64,000 nt of DNA from contig JAEUUL010000025.1 in assembly GCA_016787485.1 (NCBI GenBank), positions 126,496-190,495 of the forward strand, written 5' to 3'. How positions within the stretch are numbered: position 1 is the first letter of the stretch; each line of letters starts with the position of its first letter. The notes below the pieces were generated by a model. That model did not search any database. It was not told the origin of the DNA and saw only the letters and a list, made by a program, of their open reading frames with translations. Shown one piece after another: positions 45,274-55,008 of this stretch. This DNA comes from Bacteroidota bacterium. GTDB taxonomy: Bacteria; Bacteroidota; Bacteroidia; NS11-12g; UBA955. A program made the translations under genes and the position numbers.

Positions 45274-47907
45274 TTGAAAGAGATCATCTTCCAGGGAGAG
45301 CAACTGTGGCCGGGTAATCTGGGTCATTTCTTTGTTGTACTCAGCACAGTGGCTGCTATGGCCGGTTGCTGGCTCTATTACCGCGCTGCAAATACCGGCA
45401 GTGACAATTTGCGCAGCTGGGGCCGACGGCTCACTTACATTCAGGCATTTTCCGTACTGGCCATATTCGTGGTGCTGTTCGGCATTATTTTCATGCACAG
45501 GTATGAATACTATTATGCATGGCGGCACAGCAGCAACGAACTCCCGGTGTATTACATGATTTCCTGTTTCTGGGAAGGTCAGGAGGGCAGTTTTTTGCTG
45601 TGGATGTTCTGGAATGCGGTACTGGGTTTGATTCTTCTGCGAACAGCAAAAGCGTTTGAAGCCCCGGTGATGGCCGTGATTCTGTTTGCACAGTTTGCCC
45701 TTAGTACAATGATTCTGGGTGTGGATCTGGAAATATTCAAAGTGGGTTCCAGTCCCTTCAATCTGCTGCGCGACGAAAGGGCAGATTTACTCAATATTCC
45801 GGTACTGGCCCAGATGGGACAGGCCAATTATCTCAAAATATTCAACAACGGAAACGGTCTCAATCCGCTGCTGCAGAACTATTGGATGGTTATTCATCCG
45901 CCTACCCTGTTTTTTGGATTTGCAACGGCCATTGTGCCATTTGCCTACAGCATCGCAGGATTGTGGACCGGCAGTGACAGAAAATGGATACAACCTGCCC
46001 TTATTTGGGGCCTGATCTGTGTGGGTGTGCTGGGTACCGGCATCATCATGGGCGGATTCTGGGCGTATGAGTCCCTCTCCTTTGGCGGATACTGGGCCTG
46101 GGACCCCGTAGAGAATGCATCTCTCATGCCCTGGCTGCTGATGGCTGCCGCCGCCCATATGCTCGTTATTTCCAAAAGCACCGGCCGTCACCTCTTTGCC
46201 TCGCACGTACTCATTCATATCACCTTCTGGCTGGTATTGTATGCCACCTTCCTTACCCGCAGCGGTATACTGGGCAATGCAAGCGTACACTCCTTTACAG
46301 ACCTGGGTCTGAGCAAGCAGCTGCTGCTGTTTCTCTTTGGCTTTATTCTCATCAGTGTGGTGGCAGCGCTGCCGGGCAGTGGCCTGCGCAAAAAGACTTC
46401 CGCAGGATTTCTGCTGCTCATCGCATCTTTCATCGCAGCCGCACTGCTGGTTCCGGCCAAATCCCAGGGGACATTCAACAATATTGCCATCTGGACAGGA
46501 ATTGTCTTTTTCCTGGGTGCGCTGGTTCTCTTCTTTTACTATCTGTACCGGCGTACAAAAATTGAAATGGAAGATGAAAAATGGCTGAGCCGGGAATTAT
46601 GGATGTTTCTGGGTTCCATTTTTCTCATTCTCTGCCTGCTGCAGGTTATTTCGGCCACCTCCATTCCTGTATTCAACAAATTGTTCGGACGCAATATTGC
46701 GGTGCCGGATGCTGGTTTTTATAACCGTTTTCAACTGATTCTGGCCATGCCAGTGATGTTTCTGATGGCGCTGGGACAATGGCTGCGCTACCGCGAAACG
46801 GACGCTAAAATATTTCTGCGGGATTTGCTGATGACTGCCACTGTTGCGGCTGTGGTTACCGTACTTTGTGATCTGTCCTTCGGTATTCTGGAAATAAAAT
46901 ACCTGCTGTTCCTGTTCCTGGCTACCTGGCTGGTTGTGGCCAATGGAATGTACCTCCTCCGCAACCGGCAGATACCCTTGCTTTCCTATGGCGCAGGCAT
47001 TGCCCATGCCGGATTCGGCCTGTTGCTGATAGGAGTGCTGGTATCTTCGGTCAATCAGAAAATCCTTACATCCACCAGCAAGGGCATTGAAATTGCTCCC
47101 GAGCTGGATACCAAAGGCAAGGTGGATGAAAAAGGGGTTGCTTTCAACCGCGAAAACCGGATACTGTACCAAAATAAACCCGCACAGGTGGGTGAGTGGA
47201 CTGTGACATACAGGAATGCCACCAAAGGTCTCGGCAGAGACAGCATAGACAAATACTTCCACGTTTACTTCGAGAAGAAAAATGCAGCCGGCAGAATCCA
47301 GGACAGTTTTACGCTGTCTCCCAAGGCACAGAACAATCCCAAGATGGGTCTCATCGCAGAGCCATCCACCCGCCATTTTATCAGCAGGGATATATTCACC
47401 CATGTCAATTTTGAAAGCGGACTTGAAAAAACGGAGCCTTTCTCCGGGTATACAGAAACAGTGGTGAGTCCCGGTGAAACTTTCCTTACCGCGTCGGGGA
47501 AAATAAAAATGCGCATAGACAGTGTAGCCAGACTGGCACCTGCCGAAGGCACCGGAATCCGGTTGCGCATCCGTGCAGAAAGGCTGGAAGACACCGCCCT
47601 GCTGTATCCGGTGTTTAACATTGACCTGGAAAACAACAAATTTGAACCAGTACCCGCCATCAGCAACGAACTGGGATTGATGGCCCTGATTACGAATATT
47701 GAAGTTCCCAAGCCCGATGCACCGGGCGAAAAGGTTCACTTTTTAATCCGCACAGGAGAACGCACCCCGCAAAAATCCTATATCGTGATTAAGGCCATAG
47801 AGTTTCCGTGGATCAATCTGGTGTGGGCCGGCACCATCATTATGGTTATCGGTGCAAGCATGGCAGTGTACAATCGTATCCTGCAACAGCGTAAATTGCA
47901 GGCATGA
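45274..47907 (+). CDS. ccmF: Cytochrome c heme lyase CcmF-like
   Basis: TTG at 45274 (LKEIIFQGEQLWPGNLGHFF), 3 bp after ccmE, gives 877 residues, longer than E. coli CcmF (about 650). There are 14 or more membrane helices. The heme-handling WWD motif region is SLSFGGYWAWDPVENASLMPW, with preceding MGGFWAYE. A large C-terminal periplasmic domain (about 600-850) follows, with a last helix at the end. It ligates heme to apocytochromes such as the two heme proteins encoded earlier. Confidence 0.88.
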   Translation: MKEIIFQGEQLWPGNLGHFFVVLSTVAAMAGCWLYYRAANTGSDNLRSWGRRLTYIQAFSVLAIFVVLFGIIFMHRYEYYYAWRHSSNELPVYYMISCFWEGQEGSFLLWMFWNAVLGLILLRTAKAFEAPVMAVILFAQFALSTMILGVDLEIFKVGSSPFNLLRDERADLLNIPVLAQMGQANYLKIFNNGNGLNPLLQNYWMVIHPPTLFFGFATAIVPFAYSIAGLWTGSDRKWIQPALIWGLICVGVLGTGIIMGGFWAYESLSFGGYWAWDPVENASLMPWLLMAAAAHMLVISKSTGRHLFASHVLIHITFWLVLYATFLTRSGILGNASVHSFTDLGLSKQLLLFLFGFILISVVAALPGSGLRKKTSAGFLLLIASFIAAALLVPAKSQGTFNNIAIWTGIVFFLGALVLFFYYLYRRTKIEMEDEKWLSRELWMFLGSIFLILCLLQVISATSIPVFNKLFGRNIAVPDAGFYNRFQLILAMPVMFLMALGQWLRYRETDAKIFLRDLLMTATVAAVVTVLCDLSFGILEIKYLLFLFLATWLVVANGMYLLRNRQIPLLSYGAGIAHAGFGLLLIGVLVSSVNQKILTSTSKGIEIAPELDTKGKVDEKGVAFNRENRILYQNKPAQVGEWTVTYRNATKGLGRDSIDKYFHVYFEKKNAAGRIQDSFTLSPKAQNNPKMGLIAEPSTRHFISRDIFTHVNFESGLEKTEPFSGYTETVVSPGETFLTASGKIKMRIDSVARLAPAEGTGIRLRIRAERLEDTALLYPVFNIDLENNKFEPVPAISNELGLMALITNIEVPKPDAPGEKVHFLIRTGERTPQKSYIVIKAIEFPWINLVWAGTIIMVIGASMAVYNRILQQRKLQA

Positions 47908-48653
47908 TCCCAGGGGTCTATGTCTGCGGAACCGGCAATCTTGCCACAGCCCTTTATACAGCATTGCGAAACAATGGCTTGCAGGCTCAGGTGTATTCAC
48001 GCACGCCTCAAGTGCTGAATGGTGTGGCCACACTGGCCTACGGACAGGATGTTCCCGCCCCCGGCAGTTTTGTGTTTTTATCCGTAACCGATTCTGCCAT
48101 TGCAGACCTGGCCCGTTTTTTTACCGGCACTGCCTGCACCCTCATTCACTGTAGCGGCAGTGTGCCCATGCAGGATGAGGCACTGCAGGTGCAGGGAGTT
48201 TTTTATCCCCTGCAAACGTTTTCAAAGGCTGTTCTGCCTTCCTGGAAGGGATTGCCGGTATTGCTCGAAGCCACAGATGACAGCATTTTACAAACCCTGA
48301 AAACCCTGGCCGAAACATTGGGTGCCACATGGCATGCGGCGGATTCACAGCAGCGGTCTGCCATTCATCTGGCGGCTGTGTTTGCCAATAATTTTTCCAA
48401 TGCCATGTTTGGCATTGCCGAAAAACTGTCGGAGAAAAGCGGGTTCCCTCAGGATTTGTTGCTGCCCCTGGTGATGCAAACCACAGAAAAACTGAAGCAC
48501 AGCCATGCCCTTGATGCACAAACCGGTCCCGCCCGCCGGCAGGATGAAGCTGTGCTGCAAAAACACCTGAAAATGCTGGAAGACGAACCGGAATTGCAGG
48601 AAATCTACGCATTGATGACCCAGTACATCACCCGACAATATCCCAAAAAATAA
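47904..48653 (+). CDS. Rossmann-like / DUF2520 protein
   Basis: The ATG shares bases with the ccmF TGA (ATGA). The 249-residue protein has an NAD(P)-binding start (VYVCGTGNLATALYTALRNNG), a FVFLSVTDSAIADLARF strand-helix and a C-terminal helical DUF2520 part with AVFANNFSNAMFGIAEKL and ARRQDEAVLQKHLKML. It resembles ProC/ketopantoate reductase-like dehydrogenases. The substrate is not known. Confidence 0.88.
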   Translation: MIPGVYVCGTGNLATALYTALRNNGLQAQVYSRTPQVLNGVATLAYGQDVPAPGSFVFLSVTDSAIADLARFFTGTACTLIHCSGSVPMQDEALQVQGVFYPLQTFSKAVLPSWKGLPVLLEATDDSILQTLKTLAETLGATWHAADSQQRSAIHLAAVFANNFSNAMFGIAEKLSEKSGFPQDLLLPLVMQTTEKLKHSHALDAQTGPARRQDEAVLQKHLKMLEDEPELQEIYALMTQYITRQYPKK

Positions 48654-48667
48654 CAGACATTGACCCT

Positions 48668-48991
48668 ATGATCAAAGCCGGAAGCGAAATCGTGTTGTAT
48701 GAATACTACGGTCTTACGCTGTATTTCGATACGCAGGACCGTTTGCCACTGCGGTTATATTCGCGGCTGGGCGCGCAGAAATGCATGGCAGAAATCGGGT
48801 TTGACAACGGCATCTACACAGGCTGCAGCCTATTCACCGTTCAGGGATTTGAAGGGTTGGACGAGGAAGACCGGCAGCGCACAACAGCCCTTGTTGAAAC
48901 CTTCCTCCCGGAAATTGTAAAAAACTGGACGGATGTTTTCATCTACCGCAAAGAAATTCAGTCTGAGGTGATTACACGGAAGATTGGGTAA
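48668..48991 (+). CDS. Hypothetical protein
   Basis: The 107-residue protein starts 14 bp after the Rossmann-like gene and is probably in the same operon. It is acidic, with a strand-rich half (EIVLYEYYGLTLYFDTQDR, LRLYSRLGAQKCMAEIGF) and a helical end (EDRQRTTALVETFLPEIV). No domain is recognised. It is the last core-like gene before the defence island. Confidence 0.65.
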   Translation: MIKAGSEIVLYEYYGLTLYFDTQDRLPLRLYSRLGAQKCMAEIGFDNGIYTGCSLFTVQGFEGLDEEDRQRTTALVETFLPEIVKNWTDVFIYRKEIQSEVITRKIG

Positions 48992-49061
48992 GGTGTCAAT
49001 GCTTTAAAAGGCAGACAGGATTCTACTTTAGTTAAAATTGTTATTACACCGGGTGAGACAT

Positions 49062-49189
49062 GTAACGGTTTCGGGCTTGGCGAAGGTGGCGACTTTCACT
49101 ACAAATGTTGATGCGGAGTACCAAGCTTTGATTAACCACAAATGTGTCTGCGGAGCACTGAACCGCCACTTTTGCCAAACCCGTGTTAC
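49062..49189. repeat. Element A1: 128-bp imperfect inverted repeat, attC-like
   Basis: The left arm (49062-49091) and right arm (49164-49189) are complementary blocks: GTAAC/GTTAC, CGGG/CCCG, TTGGC/GCCAA and GTGGCG/CGCCAC. A five-base insert GGTTT in the left arm faces a single T, a C faces an A, and GAAG faces TTTT. The loop holds a direct repeat: ACAAATGT, three bases, TGCGGAG, one base, AC. The element lies 29 bp past the end of the GHKL ATPase gene, at the edge of the island. Confidence 0.8.
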
Positions 49190-49218
49190 CGGATGCCCTT
49201 CTTCGGGTCACGTGTGTT

Positions 49219-52200
49219 TTAGTTTCCAAGTTGATTTTTAATGTCATTAATAAGGTCGAAAAATGTGTTACAGTTACTTGTTACAAAATTGTGTCCTACC
49301 GAAACTCTAACGTCCTCCCTAAGGTTTATGTATAGGTGAACATTGTCTTGACTATTTCTAATTCTTTCAAAGTCGGTATTGTCTGCCACTGCTGTCTGCA
49401 AAGCAGGTGAAATTCCTTTACGATATTTCAACTCACTGCGAATAAAGTCAGGCACAACCAAATCAGTTTGTGTTGGTCTTTCAAGAACACACAAAGCAAA
49501 TTTCTCTGGCATGTCAATGGCTTTTCTTGCTTGACTGATTGCAAGTTTGAAAGGTTCGGTAGAACCACTTGCAAACGATTTTAATTCAATGAACATTGAT
49601 TTGTTGTTGATTGGATTTCTTACTTCAAAGTCATGTGAGCCCCAACCTTGATGAATGATGTCTGCATTGATGCCTTCTTGCAGTAACGCTTCTTTAAAAA
49701 CCAACTCTACATTTTCTCCGATTTGCTGCATATAATCAAAATGCAGTTTGTCCGATAAGAGTTCTCTTGCATGTTCTAAAATATCTTCCATGCCGCCAAT
49801 CTTTCCTGAAATGTTAATTAACTCCTTGATGATTGCAATATCAATGTTCGCATCACTGATAGAAGCAAGCACTTCCAAGTTGTCTTTGTTCTTTAGCATC
49901 TTTATTACATCACTTCCAATGCTGCTATTCTCAATGGTAAGAATGAAAAAGATACGATTTGATATTTCTTGAAAACCTGATAAATATCTCGGAGTTAATT
50001 TAGGTTCGCTGGCACACCAATCAATAAGTTCTAAAAGTGCTTCTCTGTATGTTTCATAACTTTCTTCGCCTTTCACCCTATTGACTTCCGCCATTATTTC
50101 ATTGGCTAATTCGTCAAACGTTTTTGTGTTAGGCAAAGTCAATGTAATACCGTCAGAAAGTAATTCGTTTTGCCAAGTTTTTTTCGGGTCAAACTTTTGG
50201 AGTATGGCAATTAGGTTGTCGTCCAATGCTTGTTCCTGTGTTCCGTAGTTGAATAAATCCTCATAAGCACAAAGTAAATTTTCTCTGTTAGGAACAATGT
50301 TGCCTTCGTCTAAGAAGTATTTCAGTTCTTCGTTTTTAGCAATGAAGTGCAGGTAATTGTTAAGCCAATCAATTGGTTCTTTATTCTGTAATGTTGTTTT
50401 TAAAACTTCAACGGTTTTACAATTTTCTATTGCTTCATTTATTTTGCTTAGAAGCAATTTAATTGCAGGATTATAATTGAACTTTGACGAATTGTTTACC
50501 TGAATTAAATCATCTGTGAAGTGAAACAAGTCCTTTGCAAAATAAAATAGCTTGTGGCGAAAAGCATTTTTGGTAGAGTCGGGGCTGTCAATTTTGAGAA
50601 TTGAGACAAGGTGCTTTAAAGCATCTTCTCTTTTGAGAAAGACTTTATGAGCAACATTGTTTACTTTCTTTTCCTCATTTAGAATTTCATTTATTGCTTC
50701 AGCAATATCACTCATTCCTCTCTTTGCATGATTAAGAATTGAGAAGTCAACGCCACGATAAATTAAATCTGCTCTCCAATCTTTGCCAAGTAATTTGAGA
50801 ACATCCAAAAACTCGTCTGGTATTGGTTTTTCAATATCTTCTTCAAAGAGTTCATCTAATTTTCTAAGTGTTCCGTTTTGATTTGGAACAACCTCGAATT
50901 TTTCAAACAAGTCGCTTTGCTTTTGACTTATTGCAAAAGCAAATACTTCTTTCAACCATTTTGTTTTGTCAATCTTCTCGGCTTCGTTTGGTGAATGAAG
51001 CTCTAAACCTTCAAGAGTTTTCTTTGACTGGATTAACTCAAATAAATCTTCAAATGTGAAATACAATTTTTCATTCCAAGATTTTTCTTCCTCTTTCGGT
51101 CCTATGTTTTTTAATGAAGCAAGAAATATTTCTTGCTTCGGTAAATTGTCATATCCCAAAACTGCTGCACACAAATTCCAAAATTGAATATTGTCTTTAT
51201 CATCAAGTCCACATCGTGGAAATTTTACTGCTGATAAGATTGAAGTTCCTAACTCGGTTTCAATAACTGGAAGTGTCAGCAAGTGTTTGCGGTAATTTGT
51301 TTGAATGTCGTTTAAGAACCATTCTCTTGTGTCCTCTTCAAAATCGTAAGAAGGAAACCTACTCAACAAAGCAACATATCTGTTGAGAGCATTTTTTGAA
51401 ATCAAGTATTCAATAAATTTTTTGCTTCCTTCAATTGCTTCCGCAAAAACAGTTTTGTTGTGTTCGGGTTTTTTCTTTTGTCCGTTAAGGAGAATACTAT
51501 CTCTCTTTTCAGTTGGATATAAATTTCTTCCGTTCAGTATGAACGGAAAATAAAAATTGTCTGTCCCTACCAATGGGAAATCCCTGTATAAGTAAGGTTG
51601 GTTAGGTTGCGTTTCAATTAGCTTGTATTCTTTCAAGTCGTTTACTTCTGCCGCTAACGAATAGTTGTCGTTTGAATAGAGAACAAAAACTCTTTTGCTG
51701 TCTTTGTTTATTTGAATTTCAAATTCTCTGATTTGGTTAGCATCAGATTTTTTCTCACACCTGTAAGTTATGTCTTCACCGTCTAAATGATTGATAACTC
51801 TTACTTGTTTCAGCTTGTCAATAAAAGCAAGTGTCAAAGGCAATGTTGTTTTCAAATCTTCTACACCAACCTTCGCAGCTTGTTTGGCTTCTTCGTTTAG
51901 TAAAGAGTAAATAAACTCGTTATCAAAATCTGCTTCCGTTCTTTTGGTTGCATAATCTAAAAGCGGTGGATACTCTGTATCATCGTCAATAAGGTCAACA
52001 AGTTGAAGTGCTTTTTCAATTGCTGGCATAAGCTCCTCTGATGTTTCACCTGAACGGTTCAACTCAATCTCAATTCGTTTGGGGTTTTCATTTGGTTCTT
52101 GAACAACTCCTTTTACAATTATCACATCAGAGAGAAGGTGAGTAGAAATAAAACCTGTTCCGAATTTCCCTGTTGTCTCCTCGTCTTTTCCGTCCGATGG

Positions 52201-52482
52201 CTTTGAACTAACTTGTTGAATTAGTCCTGTTAAATTGTCAATACGAAAAGGGTCTCCATTATGTCTGAAAATAAGTTTGTCGTCCGATAATTCTATTTCA
52301 ATTGAAACTTGTCCGAAAGTGTTTTTTACATCTTTTGCATTTTGCATCAATTCCCAAATCCACCTTCTTCGGGATTTCTTCCCTTCGTCTCTAACTTGGT
52401 CAAGAATTTGAATAACCTTGTCCGCTGTCAACTTTAGGTTGTTCTTACTTATGCTGGTTTTAGTTTTTTCTGAGTATGCCAT
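49219..52482 (-). CDS. GHKL (sacsin/Hsp90-like) ATPase with C-terminal nuclease-like domain
   Basis: The 1087-residue protein opens with a GHKL ATPase domain of the sacsin type: WELMQNAKD (E44, N48), RHNGDPF (74-80) and the G-box TTGKFGTGF (103-111). A long helical middle region follows. The last ~150 residues have GWGSHDFEVRNPINNKSMFI then ELKSF, a PD-(D/E)xK-like pattern as in the DUF3883/NO VEIN domain. It could sense and then cut DNA in phage defence; that is inference. It lies 5 bp after the HEPN-like gene in one operon with the reverse transcriptase. Confidence 0.78.
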   Translation of the reverse strand: MAYSEKTKTSISKNNLKLTADKVIQILDQVRDEGKKSRRRWIWELMQNAKDVKNTFGQVSIEIELSDDKLIFRHNGDPFRIDNLTGLIQQVSSKPSDGKDEETTGKFGTGFISTHLLSDVIIVKGVVQEPNENPKRIEIELNRSGETSEELMPAIEKALQLVDLIDDDTEYPPLLDYATKRTEADFDNEFIYSLLNEEAKQAAKVGVEDLKTTLPLTLAFIDKLKQVRVINHLDGEDITYRCEKKSDANQIREFEIQINKDSKRVFVLYSNDNYSLAAEVNDLKEYKLIETQPNQPYLYRDFPLVGTDNFYFPFILNGRNLYPTEKRDSILLNGQKKKPEHNKTVFAEAIEGSKKFIEYLISKNALNRYVALLSRFPSYDFEEDTREWFLNDIQTNYRKHLLTLPVIETELGTSILSAVKFPRCGLDDKDNIQFWNLCAAVLGYDNLPKQEIFLASLKNIGPKEEEKSWNEKLYFTFEDLFELIQSKKTLEGLELHSPNEAEKIDKTKWLKEVFAFAISQKQSDLFEKFEVVPNQNGTLRKLDELFEEDIEKPIPDEFLDVLKLLGKDWRADLIYRGVDFSILNHAKRGMSDIAEAINEILNEEKKVNNVAHKVFLKREDALKHLVSILKIDSPDSTKNAFRHKLFYFAKDLFHFTDDLIQVNNSSKFNYNPAIKLLLSKINEAIENCKTVEVLKTTLQNKEPIDWLNNYLHFIAKNEELKYFLDEGNIVPNRENLLCAYEDLFNYGTQEQALDDNLIAILQKFDPKKTWQNELLSDGITLTLPNTKTFDELANEIMAEVNRVKGEESYETYREALLELIDWCASEPKLTPRYLSGFQEISNRIFFILTIENSSIGSDVIKMLKNKDNLEVLASISDANIDIAIIKELINISGKIGGMEDILEHARELLSDKLHFDYMQQIGENVELVFKEALLQEGINADIIHQGWGSHDFEVRNPINNKSMFIELKSFASGSTEPFKLAISQARKAIDMPEKFALCVLERPTQTDLVVPDFIRSELKYRKGISPALQTAVADNTDFERIRNSQDNVHLYINLREDVRVSVGHNFVTSNCNTFFDLINDIKNQLGN

Positions 52483-52487
52483 TGCTT

Positions 52488-53123
52488 TTAATTCGGGTAT
52501 TTTAACTTATATGTCTTCAGAATTCTCATTAAAGCATCAGGATAAAGTTTCACAACAACTTGCCGAACTTTATTTCGCTTAGGAGAAATTAATTCTTGAG
52601 TTCCATCTGAATGTGTAATGGTTCTATGTTCAAGTTTGTTTCTTAACTCATACAAATCTTTCAACTCTGCACCTGCTGTTGAAATATCTCCTTCTTTTTC
52701 ACTTAGCTGAATGTATCTTGATTTTTCTACACCAGCATTCGGATAGGACTTCGGAATTTCTTTGCAACAATCTTGTATGTAATGCAGCACGATATTGTCA
52801 GTAAATTTTAATGCATTTTGTAACCAACCACTAACTGCCCAAGATGAGAGCTTGTAAAATTCTGTGCAAGTGTTTAAACAACTCAATGCATCGTCAGATG
52901 CGTTTTTGTAGTTTGCTTCTCCTAACGCTGTTTGGAAATTAAAACTTAATGGTGATGAAATTACATCTTCATAGAAAAAAACAAATGGGTTTTCTTTAGC
53001 CCCTGATTTCTTCTTTTCTTTTTCTAAATAATCTGCAAGCATCTCCAACTGGAAACTGCTGCTTACAGCAGTTTCAGTTGAAGCCGCTTGATTTTCTATA
53101 TTTTCTATTTCTCTAAAGTTCAT
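52488..53123 (-). CDS. HEPN-like helical protein
   Basis: The ATG at 53123 shares bases with the reverse transcriptase stop (ATGA); the frame also extends to a TTG at 53135. The 211-residue protein is mainly helical and carries ELRNKLEHRTI with R161 and H166, matching the Rx4-6H HEPN ribonuclease signature. It might be a toxic RNase effector or a binding partner of the RT. The family is not otherwise recognised. Confidence 0.65.
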   Translation of the reverse strand: MNFREIENIENQAASTETAVSSSFQLEMLADYLEKEKKKSGAKENPFVFFYEDVISSPLSFNFQTALGEANYKNASDDALSCLNTCTEFYKLSSWAVSGWLQNALKFTDNIVLHYIQDCCKEIPKSYPNAGVEKSRYIQLSEKEGDISTAGAELKDLYELRNKLEHRTITHSDGTQELISPKRNKVRQVVVKLYPDALMRILKTYKLKYPN

Positions 53124-54814
53124 AAGCCAAACCAAAATTTAATTTCGTCAACCTTTTCATTTATGGATTTCCTTGAAAGGAAAGTGGACAAACGATTTTT
53201 AATGTATGGTTCTTTGTCGTCCTTAATTGCTTGGCGAAGTGAAGCAAAGAGTTGATGGTCGGGTTTCAAGTGCTTCAACAAAATCATATAGTAACCAAGT
53301 CGCACAAGTCCTGAAGGTTCTTCCTTTGATTTTCTGAAAATCTCTCTTAATTCTGTTGTATTGAAATTTTGAACGGTTGCCATATTAGACAATATTTGAT
53401 AACGAACCCACTCAAAACTTTTGAATCTTGGAATAATTTCATTGAGTTTGAGAGAAATGAAATCATTTGCTCCATACTGATTTAAGTTCCAACAAAAATG
53501 ATTGGCTTTCCAACAAAAATGCTCCACACAAAAAAGCCAAATTTCAATCAAGTCTTTGTTGAGAATGGGATTGTCAATGTTTTTTAAAATTGAATTTGAA
53601 CTTCTCCAACGGTAGGCAATGTGAATGATTTCCTTTTTCAGTTGCTCATCGTTTACCAAAGTTCGTAGGGGAAAGACAGGGTTAGAAATATCTTTAAATT
53701 TATCAAGTAAATATTTTTCGATTTCTGCAATTTCTTTTTTGCAATAGTTAATTAATTCCGCACCTTCAATTGTTTTGATAATGTATTTTTTCTCTTGGTC
53801 ATTATCAGAGCTTTGCTCTGATAAGTAAATTTGTTTTTGTTTATCTTCGTTTATAGCTTTTGTTTCATACTCATCTATTTCTTCTCCGTAGCCAGTTAGG
53901 AAAGTAAGTTTTTCGGATTCTCTGTCTTCACCAATTTCCTCTATTGATGTTTTTTTGGTGTTTAATGACAATGCTCTGCCTTTAAGAAAATTGTCAATCA
54001 TTACAAGAGCTTCTGTAAGTTCTTCTTCGTTTTCTTCATATATGCGTATGTCATCCATGTAACGGTAATAAGTGTAACCCCTTTGACTTATTTCATAATC
54101 AAGGTCTGTTAGAAACACATTAGCATAAAAAAATGAAGCGGCTGGTCCTTGTGGTATTCCAACACCAGGAGTAACAGATTCCTTTGTTCCTGAATAAATG
54201 TTTAAGCAGTCATTTAGTAAGTCTAGAATCTCGGGCTCTACTCCAAATTTATTCAGCGTTATCAAAAGCTTGGAATGGGGAATGCAGTCAAAAAAACCAG
54301 TGATGTCAGTTTCAAGTTTGAAACGAATATTTGTGTTTGCGATTTCCGTGTTAACCGAATTGATAAACTTATTGTAAAGTGGTATGTAGTATTCAAAGAA
54401 ATAAAAGTCAGCATCAATTTCATCAAGTAAGTCAAGTCCTTTTTCAACTTCGGGGTGTAACACACTACCAAAAACAAAGCGATTATTTTCTTCTAATCTT
54501 TTGTAGTTGGCTGTCGCAACCGTGTTAGCGATTGCCTGATAAACTAAAGCATCTTCAATGCTTAAAACTGATTTTGTCCTGTGAGTTTTTGATGCCTTCG
54601 GTTCATAATATTTGAATGGTCGTTGCGGTTTGAACTCTCCGTTAATAATTGCTTGTGAAAGTCGGGCTAAATTCTTTTCAAGATTTGCAGAATAGATTTC
54701 TATTCCAAAAAAATCTTTGATGTCCTTGCCGTTAGAACGAACCATTCTTTCCCAAGCAAGCCGAAGGTTGTTAGGTGAAAAGTATTTTTCAAATATTTTA
54801 TGCTGTTCATTCAT
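53120..54814 (-). CDS. Defence-type reverse transcriptase
   Basis: From the ATG at 54814 the 564-residue protein has RT palm motifs: KLETDITGFFDCIPHS (motif A), GIPQGPAASFFYANVFL (motif B) and YMDD (252-255). A helical C-terminal part of about 240 residues follows. There is no maturase, integrase or endonuclease domain, and no group II intron or retron-like RNA is evident beside it, so it is like the UG/Abi defence RTs. The exact class cannot be assigned by eye. An exact -7 box lies at 54822-54829. Confidence 0.85.
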   Translation of the reverse strand: MNEQHKIFEKYFSPNNLRLAWERMVRSNGKDIKDFFGIEIYSANLEKNLARLSQAIINGEFKPQRPFKYYEPKASKTHRTKSVLSIEDALVYQAIANTVATANYKRLEENNRFVFGSVLHPEVEKGLDLLDEIDADFYFFEYYIPLYNKFINSVNTEIANTNIRFKLETDITGFFDCIPHSKLLITLNKFGVEPEILDLLNDCLNIYSGTKESVTPGVGIPQGPAASFFYANVFLTDLDYEISQRGYTYYRYMDDIRIYEENEEELTEALVMIDNFLKGRALSLNTKKTSIEEIGEDRESEKLTFLTGYGEEIDEYETKAINEDKQKQIYLSEQSSDNDQEKKYIIKTIEGAELINYCKKEIAEIEKYLLDKFKDISNPVFPLRTLVNDEQLKKEIIHIAYRWRSSNSILKNIDNPILNKDLIEIWLFCVEHFCWKANHFCWNLNQYGANDFISLKLNEIIPRFKSFEWVRYQILSNMATVQNFNTTELREIFRKSKEEPSGLVRLGYYMILLKHLKPDHQLFASLRQAIKDDKEPYIKNRLSTFLSRKSINEKVDEIKFWFGL

Positions 54815-54821
54815 CAATCTT

Positions 54822-54829
54822 CAAAGGTA
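54822..54829 (-). promoter_or_regulatory. -7 box of the RT operon
   Basis: On the minus strand this reads TACCTTTG, an exact TAnnTTTG match seven bases before the RT ATG, predicting a very short leader. Confidence 0.6.
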
Positions 54830-54857
54830 GTTGTGTTAATGTAGGGTGAGGAAATTT

Positions 54858-54885
54858 GGCTCTTTTTGTTTTGCGAAAGGTCAGC
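54858..54885. repeat. Element B1: degenerate half of a B hairpin
   Basis: GGCTCTTTTTGTTTTGC and a following GAAAGGTCAGC resemble the left half of B3 (62468-62496). The right arm with the TGTGCC block is missing, so this appears to be a decayed or truncated copy 5' of the RT operon. Confidence 0.45.
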
Positions 54886-55008
54886 AAAAAATAAAACTTC
54901 ACTTCGATGGCTGGTCGGTTTAGTGGTCAGTGGTTCAGTTATATTTCCTAAAATTGTTCGTTTCATGTATGTCAGTTTAATGTTAGCACTGTCGTCATAG
55001 GGTTTCCG

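Noticed and set aside
46597-47739. 380-codon minus-strand frame
   Set aside because: Antisense to the CcmF-like gene; no domain or start signal.
53120-54814. Retron or group II intron
   Set aside because: No maturase or endonuclease domain, and no msr/msd-like structured RNA could be made out next to the RT gene.
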